Origin: Gammaproteobacteria bacterium
GTDB lineage: Bacteria > Pseudomonadota > Gammaproteobacteria > SZUA-152
Length of the DNA stretch: 13,706 bases
Assembly (NCBI GenBank): GCA_003229995.1
Contig: QIGJ01000043.1
Span: 1 to 13,706 of the forward strand
Reading direction: 5' to 3'
Each line of letters opens with the position of its first letter. Positions within the stretch are counted from its first letter, which is position 1. The notes beneath the pieces are model-generated. The model ran no database searches, was not told where the DNA came from, and worked only from the letters and a program-made list of their open reading frames with translations. Shown one piece after another: positions 7,182 to 13,706 of the stretch. The translations under genes were made by a program, and so were the position numbers.

Positions 7182-8846
7182 TTACCCGTATAACCTGGGT
7201 ACCGCCGCTAATAGTTCTTGTGTATACGCTTCTTGCGGGGCATGGCAAATGTTATGTGTTAAACCCTGTTCCACTATTTTTCCGGCATTCATCACTACCA
7301 TTCTATCGCTGACATATTCGACAACACCTATGTCATGAGTAATAAAAAGTAATGACAGCTGTCGTTCCGTACGCAAGTCTAATAACATTTGCAAAATTTC
7401 AGACTGCACCGACACATCAAGCGCACTGGTGACTTCGTCGCACACGATAAATTTTGGATTAAGCACCAATGCACGAGCAATACCAATACGTTGACGCTGT
7501 CCTCCAGAAAATTCATGGGGATAACGCCACAAATGAGATTCAGAAAGCTGTACTCGTATTAACATTTGTCGCGCAAGATCAAGACGGGCTTCCTGGCTTG
7601 CACCGATGCCATGTACGGCCATCGGTTCAGTCAAGGTTGTCGCAATATTCAACCGAGGATTCAATGACGACATGGGGTCTTGAAAAATCATTTGCATTTT
7701 TGTACGAAACGGCTGCATTTCACGACGTTTCAGCGGGACGATATTGGTACCGGAAAAAAAAATTGCTCCGGCTGTAGGTTCGATTAAACGCAGTAATGCT
7801 CGACCCAATGTCGTTTTACCGCAACCCGACTCGCCCACCAAGGCAACGATTTCACCTTCTTTGATGGTCAAATCCACACCATCTACCGCTTTTATATAAC
7901 TTGCCGTCCGCGCCCACAAACCTTTTTTAACGGGAAAATGAACTTTCAAATTTTGCACTGTCAGTATTGATTTTTTTTCTGATAAATCTTGTTTGTGCTT
8001 AATGTCTTCTCCCGCTTCTGCGCGTGCCCGAATCATGTTTTCCGGTAAAGCAGCTAAAAGCTCCTGGGTATACTCATGCTTGGGCTCTCTTAAAATCTGC
8101 TGCAAACTGCCCGCTTCGACAATAATTCCATTACGCATCACCGCAACTTTATGTGCCATTTTTGCGACGACACCAAAGTCATGGGTAATAAATAAAATAC
8201 CCATGCCTTTGCGCTCTTGAAGATCTTTCATTAAACGCAAAATTTCTGCTTGCACCGTCACATCCAACGCCGTTGTAGGTTCGTCCGCAATCAAAAGATC
8301 AGGTTCACAAGCCATCGCCATGGCAATCATCACCCGTTGGCGTTGTCCGCCAGACAAACGATGAGGATACTCGTTGACCCGCTGCTCGGGGTCTGGAATT
8401 TGCACTTGCGCCAAAGCTTCAATGGCACGTTGTTTTGCGCTACCGTAATTCAGCTCTGGCCAGTGTAATTGTAATGCCTCAATAATTTGATCTCCTATCG
8501 TATAAACCGGATTCAGCGAGGTCATAGGCTCTTGAAAGATCATGGCAATACGGGCGCCACGAATGTCGCGCCGAGGATGCTCGGTCAGATTCAACATATT
8601 GACCTGTTCCTGCGTGCCGTCGTTATGTCGATAATCAAACCAGATTTGCCCTTCAGGATGATGACAAATTTCTTTGGGGATGAGCTGAATAATCGAAAGT
8701 GCGGTGATCGACTTGCCACTGCCGGACTCCCCAACCAAACAAAACGTCTCACCTTTTTTTATGTTAAATGAAATACCATCAACAGCCTGAACCACTTCTG
8801 CACCGGAATCCAGATAGGTTTTTAAATTTTTGACGGTTAATAACAT
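7182..8846 (-). CDS. YejF-like peptide ABC transporter ATPase, two nucleotide-binding domains fused
   Basis: A 554-residue cytoplasmic subunit that powers import by ATP hydrolysis. It is a fusion of two oligopeptide-type ATPase domains, as in YejF of the YejABEF (microcin C/peptide) importer, rather than separate DppD and DppF. Domain 1: Walker A GESGSGKS (39-46), Q-loop Q105, signature LSGGQ (164-168), Walker B DLLIADE (183-189), switch H222. Domain 2: Walker A GESGCGKT (338-345), Q389, signature FSGGQ (446-450), Walker B FIVCDE (466-471), switch H504. Each domain ends with the oligopeptide-transporter extension ([28 protein letters not shown]). Both ATP sites look catalytically complete. 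The start codon lies 2 nt after the upstream permease stop and no clear RBS is seen, suggesting translational coupling. The acylase follows 6 nt later. Confidence 0.92.
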   Translation of the reverse strand: MLLTVKNLKTYLDSGAEVVQAVDGISFNIKKGETFCLVGESGSGKSITALSIIQLIPKEICHHPEGQIWFDYRHNDGTQEQVNMLNLTEHPRRDIRGARIAMIFQEPMTSLNPVYTIGDQIIEALQLHWPELNYGSAKQRAIEALAQVQIPDPEQRVNEYPHRLSGGQRQRVMIAMAMACEPDLLIADEPTTALDVTVQAEILRLMKDLQERKGMGILFITHDFGVVAKMAHKVAVMRNGIIVEAGSLQQILREPKHEYTQELLAALPENMIRARAEAGEDIKHKQDLSEKKSILTVQNLKVHFPVKKGLWARTASYIKAVDGVDLTIKEGEIVALVGESGCGKTTLGRALLRLIEPTAGAIFFSGTNIVPLKRREMQPFRTKMQMIFQDPMSSLNPRLNIATTLTEPMAVHGIGASQEARLDLARQMLIRVQLSESHLWRYPHEFSGGQRQRIGIARALVLNPKFIVCDEVTSALDVSVQSEILQMLLDLRTERQLSLLFITHDIGVVEYVSDRMVVMNAGKIVEQGLTHNICHAPQEAYTQELLAAVPRLYG

Positions 8847-8848
8847 AT

Positions 8849-10036
8849 TTAGGATTTGCGTTTCATATGAGGGTCAATTGCATCGCGCATTGACTCACCG
8901 ATCAAGTTATAGGCGAATACCGTTAAGAATATGGCTCCTCCCGGAAAAGCCGCCATCCACCAATTAAAAGTGGAGGATTGTACCGACTGGTTTAACATCT
9001 GCCCCCACGAAGGATCGTCAACCAGCCCTAAACCCAGAAAGCTTAACGTCGCTTCGGCAAGAATGGCCGACGCCACACCAAAACTGGCCGCAACCAGAAT
9101 CGGTGCCATTCCATTAGGCAGCATATGACGAAATAAAATAGATCGCAGTGGTAAACCGCAAACAATTGCCGCTTGTACAAATTCTTGTTGCCGCAAACGC
9201 AGGAATTCGGCACGGACATATCGCGCATAACCTGGCCAACCGGTGATGCCAATAATCACCATCATCATGTATAAACTACGCTCAAAAAAAGCAACAAAAA
9301 TGAGCAATAAAAACAACGTTGGCACCGCTTCAAATATTTCGACCAAACGCATGCCGATCATATCTACGATGCCAGAAAAATAACCCATTAAACCACCCAG
9401 AATAACGCCAATAAACATCGCAATACCGGTCGCAATAAAGCCGATGGCCAAGGCGATGCGTGAGGCATGTATCATCCGGCTCAATACATCCGCCCCATTT
9501 TCTTCCGTCCCCATAAGATGAATGCGATCATCATCACTTAAGGGCGCTTCCAAACCCGTGTCGCCTTGCTCTCGGATATAATCTTTTGGCGAATAAGGAA
9601 TCGGGGCACGAATCACCCAGTCATAGTTTGCCGTCGCTTCATTCACACGATATTGCTCGTAAATTGTGAGCTGAGGTGGATTAACAAAAACAACACTCAA
9701 TAACGCAATACCACCTCCAACAAGCGCCAAAATAGCGATGTTTTTTGTGAAGGGCAGGCGAAGAAAGTAGAGTACGACGACACAGATAAAAACACCCAGT
9801 ATCGTCATATCACCTGAAGTTAAAAAACGCAGAGCGGGACTGCTGATCTCATCATTAACACTTAACAATAAAGGGTGCGAGTTCGCTAAAAACGGGGCAA
9901 AAACGGCAACAAAGGCAATGACTGCAATCCAGGCCAAACCCAATTTTGCACCAAGGCAAGAAAACACATCGCGCATAATTTTTTTGCCGTAGCTCGCGTC
10001 AACCGGCTTGGCCTTTTGCGTGTCAGAACTACTCAT
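8849..10036 (-). CDS. YejE-like ABC transporter permease with an extra helix pair
   Basis: A 395-residue inner-membrane permease of the BPD_transp_1 (DppC/YejE) family. The cytoplasmic coupling (EAA) loop is FVQAAIVCGLPLRSILFRHMLPN (286-308, shown here as the segment between R283 and G309), and the family segment LMGTEENGADVLSRMIHASR (174-193) precedes the core helices. WVIRAPIPYSP (140-150) resembles the periplasmic segment of YejE. The N-terminal helix is at about 34-50. A second hydrophobic block at about 78-118, probably two helices, has no counterpart in E. coli YejE (341 residues), which explains most of the length difference. The start overlaps the end of the YejB-like gene by 8 nt, with GAGAG as a weak RBS. 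It would pair with the YejB-like subunit to form the channel. Confidence 0.88.
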   Translation of the reverse strand: MSSSDTQKAKPVDASYGKKIMRDVFSCLGAKLGLAWIAVIAFVAVFAPFLANSHPLLLSVNDEISSPALRFLTSGDMTILGVFICVVVLYFLRLPFTKNIAILALVGGGIALLSVVFVNPPQLTIYEQYRVNEATANYDWVIRAPIPYSPKDYIREQGDTGLEAPLSDDDRIHLMGTEENGADVLSRMIHASRIALAIGFIATGIAMFIGVILGGLMGYFSGIVDMIGMRLVEIFEAVPTLFLLLIFVAFFERSLYMMMVIIGITGWPGYARYVRAEFLRLRQQEFVQAAIVCGLPLRSILFRHMLPNGMAPILVAASFGVASAILAEATLSFLGLGLVDDPSWGQMLNQSVQSSTFNWWMAAFPGGAIFLTVFAYNLIGESMRDAIDPHMKRKS

Positions 10037-11414
10037 AACTCACTCTCGGATCCGCTATCGCATAACAAAGATCCGCAATCAAATAACTTAACAGTGTTAA
10101 CAGACCACTGATTAGTGTGATCGACAACACGAGTTCCCGGTCTCGCCCTTTCACCGCTTCCACGGCTAATTTGCCCATTCCATTAATACTAAAAATGCTC
10201 TCAACAATCACCGCCCCACCCAACAGACTCGGTAGCAGGCTGGCAGAAACCGTAATTAAGGGCAACAAACTGTTACGAAAAACGTGCCTCCATAAGACAT
10301 CGTTATCATTGACGCCCTTAGCCCTAGCGGTGCGAGCATAATCAGAAAGCAAATTTTCCAACATTGAGGTACGTGTTAATTTTGATAAAAAAGCAAAGCC
10401 GCCATAGGTTAAACAAATAATAGGTAAAACAAGATGCCAGGCTCGATCAAGCAAAAAACCTCGGACAAACGGTCCTTCTTGAAAATAAGCCGCCACAATG
10501 AACCCGATACCCAGCCCGACCAACCCCATAAAGAAAACACGCAGAACCGAATATTGTGCGTAAGCTACGGCACCAAACAAAGCAGCAGCAAGAGAGATCA
10601 ACATCAGATACGTCATTAGCCCTTGCTCTTTTTCTGGTAACGCATCAGCCATGAAAAACCCGGCGGCCAAACCAATAACAGAAAAACAAGCGGCTCGAGT
10701 ATAGGGCTTGCTCCAGCGACTCATCCAAACAAAAAATGCCGTTGCAAACAAGACCGAGAAAAGGAGCATGAGAATGTCTGACAAAGAACCCCAATGGGGT
10801 AAAAAGACCATATCCAGAGCCGCTCTCTCATTGAGCCCTGAGGTAGGAAACCAATGCCAGTACTGATCACTCGCAAAAAAACCAATTAACAATACGCCGG
10901 TCAACATCGTCGGAACCGACCACAAACCCAACATCATTACGCTGGAACCCACGTCAAAAGGCTTACCTCTTTGTGTTGCTGCACGCACACCAATAGCAAC
11001 AGCAATAATATAAATTATTGGGATGGAAATAATATTAAGCAGCGCGGTAATGGGTACTCTTTCGGCAATCAAATCCGTAACCGGGCGACCATAAAGAAAA
11101 CTCTTACCCAGATCAGAACCTTTAAACAAGGAAAAGCTATCTAGGTCGCCCTCTTTATTGAACGTAAAACCCACAGGAGAAACGTTATTCAGCCAGCGTA
11201 GATATTGAATAGGCGCAGGAGAATCTAAACCATAAAGTTTATTGTAATAATCCTCCAAAGCCTTTTTGGCTTGCGGTTCAAGATTCTGGCCTTCAACCAA
11301 GCTTTGTGCACTAATACCTCCGGGAGCCGAAGCCATCACGACAAAAACAACTAAAGTGATACCCAATAAAGTGGGAATCATCAACAAAAGTCGGCGTACA
11401 ATATAGGTATACAT
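10029..11414 (-). CDS. YejB-like ABC transporter permease with a four-helix insertion
   Basis: A 461-residue inner-membrane permease of the DppB/YejB family. The start is typical (YIVRRLLLMIPTLLGITLVVF), followed by the periplasmic APGG segment. The EAA coupling loop is around 359-381 (YARTARAKGVNDNDVLWRHV then FRN), and the family end is SDxxYxxxDPR-like (ADLCYAIADPRVSYE). The family is usually about 310-365 residues long. The excess lies mainly at about 208-320, where four hydrophobic segments (about 213-230, 241-258, 266-286, 291-311) sit between the usual FFASDQYWHWFPTSG segment and RAWHLVLPIICLTYGGFA. An even number of added helices would keep the coupling loop cytoplasmic. It follows the binding protein by 19 nt with no clear RBS and overlaps the next permease by 8 nt. 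Confidence 0.88.
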   Translation of the reverse strand: MYTYIVRRLLLMIPTLLGITLVVFVVMASAPGGISAQSLVEGQNLEPQAKKALEDYYNKLYGLDSPAPIQYLRWLNNVSPVGFTFNKEGDLDSFSLFKGSDLGKSFLYGRPVTDLIAERVPITALLNIISIPIIYIIAVAIGVRAATQRGKPFDVGSSVMMLGLWSVPTMLTGVLLIGFFASDQYWHWFPTSGLNERAALDMVFLPHWGSLSDILMLLFSVLFATAFFVWMSRWSKPYTRAACFSVIGLAAGFFMADALPEKEQGLMTYLMLISLAAALFGAVAYAQYSVLRVFFMGLVGLGIGFIVAAYFQEGPFVRGFLLDRAWHLVLPIICLTYGGFAFLSKLTRTSMLENLLSDYARTARAKGVNDNDVLWRHVFRNSLLPLITVSASLLPSLLGGAVIVESIFSINGMGKLAVEAVKGRDRELVLSITLISGLLTLLSYLIADLCYAIADPRVSYE

Positions 11415-11433
11415 TTACGTCGTTACGCTTTAT

Positions 11434-13332
11434 TTAATTGGCATATTTCTGTTGCTCTTGTGGCACATACCACTCAACAGGAACCGAAGAGCTGTTTAAA
11501 CCCATCTTGGTAATAACAACATTCTGCATACGCTTATCAATAAAAGCCATCGTTTTGCGGCGCATTAAAAAAGTATAGGGTTGATCCTCAAACATAATGT
11601 TTTCAGCCTGCCGCCACAATGGCATACGTTCGTCTTCATCAACGGTTGCACGCGCTTTATCAATTAACGCATCCAATTCTGGATTTTTGTAATTAATAAA
11701 ATTGTCACCGTTATTATCAACCTGCTTACCATGAAACATCTGATAAATATCGGTTTCTATACCACTGGACCAACCTAGAGAAATAGCATCGAAATTTCGC
11801 TCACTCAATAAATCCAGCATCACAGACCATTCTGTGGGCTTGGGTTTCATTAGAATGCCCGCACTTGCATAGAGATCTTTTAAAAATAAAACAATGCGTT
11901 TTGTATCTTCGCTGCCCTGAAAATAAACCAGCTCAAATTCAAAAGGCGTACCCGTCTGATCTTCTATAATGCCATCACCGTTTGTGTCCTGGTAACCCGC
12001 TTCGGCTAACAGTTGTTGCGCCTTTTCAAGATCAAAGTCTCTGGGTTTCAGCGTCGTATCATGCTGATTACTTCTTGGGTTAAAGGGGCTGATGGCCACC
12101 TCGCCATAACCCAGCATAATTTCATCGATGATACGCTTTCTGTCGGTCAAATAGGTCATGGCCTGGCGAACTCGTTGATCCGCAAAACGCGTTACTTTTC
12201 CTGATCTGTTCTGATTCCAGCCAATATAGCTATAACCTGCGGAAGGGCTCATGTATTCAAAATTTAAAGTGCGATGCGTTAGGTCATCGTCCGCCAAGAG
12301 ATTTTGATATTCCCTGGGTCGCGCACCATAAACGTCAATATCCCCATTGCGAAAAGTAGTCAGTCTGGCACTATCGTTTTCAATGATCTTCCATAACAAT
12401 CTATCAAACGAAGGCTGTACCACTCCCCAATAACGAGGGTTTCTCTTTATTTCAACCAACCCTTGATCAGGCGTCCACCCTTTAGGATCGGGTAAACGAT
12501 ACGGCCCCGAGCCCAACAACAAACCCTTGGACTCATTAAATTCTTCGCCTTTTTCCAAATAAGGTTCATAAAAATGCTTCGCCAATATTGACATACTACC
12601 CGCTAAAGACAGCGCATTAAAATAAGGTTCTTTGTATTTAAATTGGACAGTATATCGATCTATAGCAGTAACACTTTCAACTTTTTCAAAATAAGCGCGA
12701 CTGCGTGGTGCAGCAATGCGCTCGTCCATGATAAATTGATAACTAAATGCGACATCTTTAGCTTCCAATGGCATACCATCTGAAAAACGGACATCTTCAC
12801 GCAGATTAAAGGTAAACGTCAAACCATCCTCATGAATTTGCCAATCTTTGGCAATCAAACCCGCCCACTCCAACGAATCAGAATCACGGACTAATAATGA
12901 TTCCAATATGTAGAGCTGAATATTAGATGAGTAACTATCCTGGGAGACCAAAGGCGTAATAGTTTTTAAACCCGTAGCAAACGCTTGTACATACCAATCG
13001 CCCTCTTGATAGTCATCCTGGCTCGCAGCTAAGACGGCCCGACGAAAAGCATCAGGAGGGGCATTATCTGGGTTTGTATCTGTATTCGTATTTTGAGGAT
13101 TCGCAGCAACAGCAATTTGGCCTTTACGCAAGCGTTGTTCAACATTACGAATCAGTCCTTGCATCTGCCTCAAATCTTCGGCTTGTTCGTTCATCAAGCG
13201 CTGCATTTGGGCCATTTTGTCCCATTGTCGATCCACCATGTACATAGACAGCAACATGATAATCATTAGTACAACAAGAAAAGAAAATAAAGAAAAATCC
13301 TTAACAGAAAAACTACGATCCATCGTATCCAC
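11434..13332 (-). CDS. Family 5 extracellular solute-binding protein with N-terminal membrane anchor and coiled coil
   Basis: A 632-residue SBP_bac_5 (oligopeptide/dipeptide-binding) protein that would capture the substrate in the periplasm for the YejBEF-like channel. The binding domain spans about 105-625 and shows family features: LIAKDWQIHEDGLTFTFNLR, VRFSDGMPLEAKDVAFSYQF, GSGPYRLPDPKGW, FADQRVRQAMTYLTDRKRI, and a calcium-loop-like DTNGDGIIED. It lacks the usual cleaved signal peptide or lipobox. Residues 13-33 form one long hydrophobic helix. Residues 40-68 then follow a clean heptad pattern (M40, M43, M47, Q50, L54, M57, I61, V64, L68), and an Asn/Thr/Pro-rich linker spans about 72-95. 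So it is probably a tethered, self-associating protein. The start is GTG at 13332; ATG at 13323, three codons later, is equally possible because neither has a strong RBS. It is the first gene of the operon. Confidence 0.9.
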   Translation of the reverse strand: MDTMDRSFSVKDFSLFSFLVVLMIIMLLSMYMVDRQWDKMAQMQRLMNEQAEDLRQMQGLIRNVEQRLRKGQIAVAANPQNTNTDTNPDNAPPDAFRRAVLAASQDDYQEGDWYVQAFATGLKTITPLVSQDSYSSNIQLYILESLLVRDSDSLEWAGLIAKDWQIHEDGLTFTFNLREDVRFSDGMPLEAKDVAFSYQFIMDERIAAPRSRAYFEKVESVTAIDRYTVQFKYKEPYFNALSLAGSMSILAKHFYEPYLEKGEEFNESKGLLLGSGPYRLPDPKGWTPDQGLVEIKRNPRYWGVVQPSFDRLLWKIIENDSARLTTFRNGDIDVYGARPREYQNLLADDDLTHRTLNFEYMSPSAGYSYIGWNQNRSGKVTRFADQRVRQAMTYLTDRKRIIDEIMLGYGEVAISPFNPRSNQHDTTLKPRDFDLEKAQQLLAEAGYQDTNGDGIIEDQTGTPFEFELVYFQGSEDTKRIVLFLKDLYASAGILMKPKPTEWSVMLDLLSERNFDAISLGWSSGIETDIYQMFHGKQVDNNGDNFINYKNPELDALIDKARATVDEDERMPLWRQAENIMFEDQPYTFLMRRKTMAFIDKRMQNVVITKMGLNSSSVPVEWYVPQEQQKYAN

Positions 13333-13360
13333 TTACCCTGTTATTGAAATAGGAAGTTTA

Positions 13361-13389
13361 AGCATAACGGGGATTTCTCGCAGGAACAA
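13361..13389 (-). promoter_or_regulatory. Putative sigma-70 promoter of the transporter/acylase operon
   Basis: Read on the minus strand, TTGTTC (13389-13384) and TATGCT (13366-13361) are 17 nt apart and about 28 nt upstream of the first gene's start. The match to consensus is moderate (3 of 6 and 4 of 6), so this is a candidate only. Confidence 0.35.
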
Positions 13390-13391
13390 GG

Positions 13392-13409
13392 AGCAATCAG
13401 ATGATTGCT
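13392..13409. promoter_or_regulatory. 18-bp palindrome, possible operator upstream of the transporter operon
   Basis: AGCAATCA-GA-TGATTGCT is a perfect inverted repeat with 8-nt arms and a 2-nt spacer. It lies just upstream of the putative -35 element. No T-run follows on either strand, so it is unlike a terminator and more like a dimeric regulator site. Confidence 0.4.
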
Positions 13410-13473
13410 GTAAAATTTAGAAAATCAAAGCAATAAGGGAGGTGAGCATTTATTAAAGTACCAGTGACTTGTT

Positions 13474-13560
13474 CTCGTTCCCCACGCTCCTGCGTGGGAA
13501 TGCATGTCGTGCCAATATTTTACTGTGGTATGGGTTCCCACGCAGAGCATGGGAACTAGA
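13474..13560. repeat. Inverted pair of REP-like palindromes
   Basis: The left element centres on CCCACGCTCCTGCGTGGG (13481-13498; 7-bp perfect stem, 4-nt loop, flanked by TTC/GAA). The right element is GTTCCCACGC at 13534-13543 with GCATGGGAAC at 13547-13556 (10-bp stem, one mismatch). They are copies of one motif in opposite orientation, about 35 nt apart, as in BIME-type pairs. No gene is supported here. Confidence 0.75.
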
Positions 13561-13637
13561 GATTAAGCCGATCGAAGCGCGCAACCATATTAAAAAGGCG
13601 GGGGTTCGGAAGGTTCCTGAAGCATTACTGCTCAAAC

Positions 13638-13673
13638 AAAAAAAAACCCCTAATGCCTCAGGCATCAGGGGTT
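13638..13673 (-). terminator. Rho-independent terminator of the rRNA operon
   Basis: A 13-bp stem (13645-13657 with 13661-13673, one G-U type mismatch) and a TCA/TGA loop are followed, on the minus strand, by nine T residues (13646-13638). It begins about 12 nt after the 5S 3' end, the standard position for an rrn terminator. It should insulate the transporter operon, which is read in the same direction, from rRNA transcription. Confidence 0.9.
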
Positions 13674-13684
13674 TCGACTTTAAA

Positions 13685-13706
13685 AGCCTGGCGGTGTCCT
13701 ACTTTC
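13685..13706 (-). rRNA. rrf: 5S rRNA, 3' end only (cut by window edge)
   Basis: On the minus strand the edge reads GAAAGTAGGACACCGCCAGGC, given here as GAAAGTAGGACACC then GCCAGGC. This is the conserved 3' arm of gammaproteobacterial 5S rRNA, which closes the terminal helix with GCCTGGC at the 5' end. Only about 22 nt are inside the window; the rest of the rRNA operon must lie beyond 13706. The exact mature 3' end may differ by a few bases. Confidence 0.88.

Noticed and set aside
13474..13560. CRISPR-like repeat pair
   Set aside because: Only two copies, in opposite orientation and imperfect, with no spacer-repeat series or cas genes.
13453..13665. A 70-codon minus-strand frame between the rRNA terminator and the transporter
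   Set aside because: It begins in the terminator hairpin and runs through the REP-like palindromes. Peptides such as RHAFPRRSVG are typical of spurious translations of these repeats.

Overview
The window looks like chromosomal DNA of a Gram-negative bacterium, most likely a gammaproteobacterium. The evidence is a 5S rRNA 3' end of gammaproteobacterial type at the right edge, a YejBEF-type peptide importer, a CpdA-type cyclic-nucleotide phosphodiesterase, and GTTCCCACGC/GCGTGGGAA palindromes of the REP kind. No sequence here fixes the genus. No transposase, integrase, tRNA or CRISPR array was seen.

Left part (1-3067): one large secreted protein on the + strand. It has a signal peptide, two near-identical golvesin/Xly-type domains separated by an Ig-like domain, a second Ig-like domain, and a C-terminal array of ten propeller-type repeats. 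A hairpin terminator follows it. An AT-rich spacer (about 200 bp) leads to a likely promoter and a two-gene + strand unit (3269-4842). This unit is a class I SAM methyltransferase with a TTG start, coupled by a GTGA overlap to a CpdA-like phosphoesterase.

Right part (4797-13332): a compact five-gene minus-strand operon. In transcription order it encodes a family 5 solute-binding protein anchored by an N-terminal membrane helix plus coiled coil, a YejB-like permease with a large extra membrane insertion, a YejE-like permease with an extra helix pair, a fused two-ATPase YejF-like subunit, and a membrane-anchored Ntn-hydrolase acylase of the penicillin acylase family. The gaps are 19, -8, 2 and 6 nt. 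The layout suggests uptake of peptides or acylated peptide-like compounds together with periplasmic cleavage of an N-acyl bond. The substrate cannot be read from sequence. The last gene overlaps the 3' end of the convergent cpdA-like gene by 46 nt.

Right edge (13333-13706): a putative promoter and an 18-bp palindrome upstream of the transporter operon, an inverted pair of REP-like palindromes, a strong rRNA-operon terminator, and the 3' end of a 5S rRNA gene on the minus strand. Nothing recognisable was found in 13561-13637.

The most unusual element is the transporter: a tethered, probably oligomeric binding protein, two permeases with additional helices, and an acylase in the same transcript.
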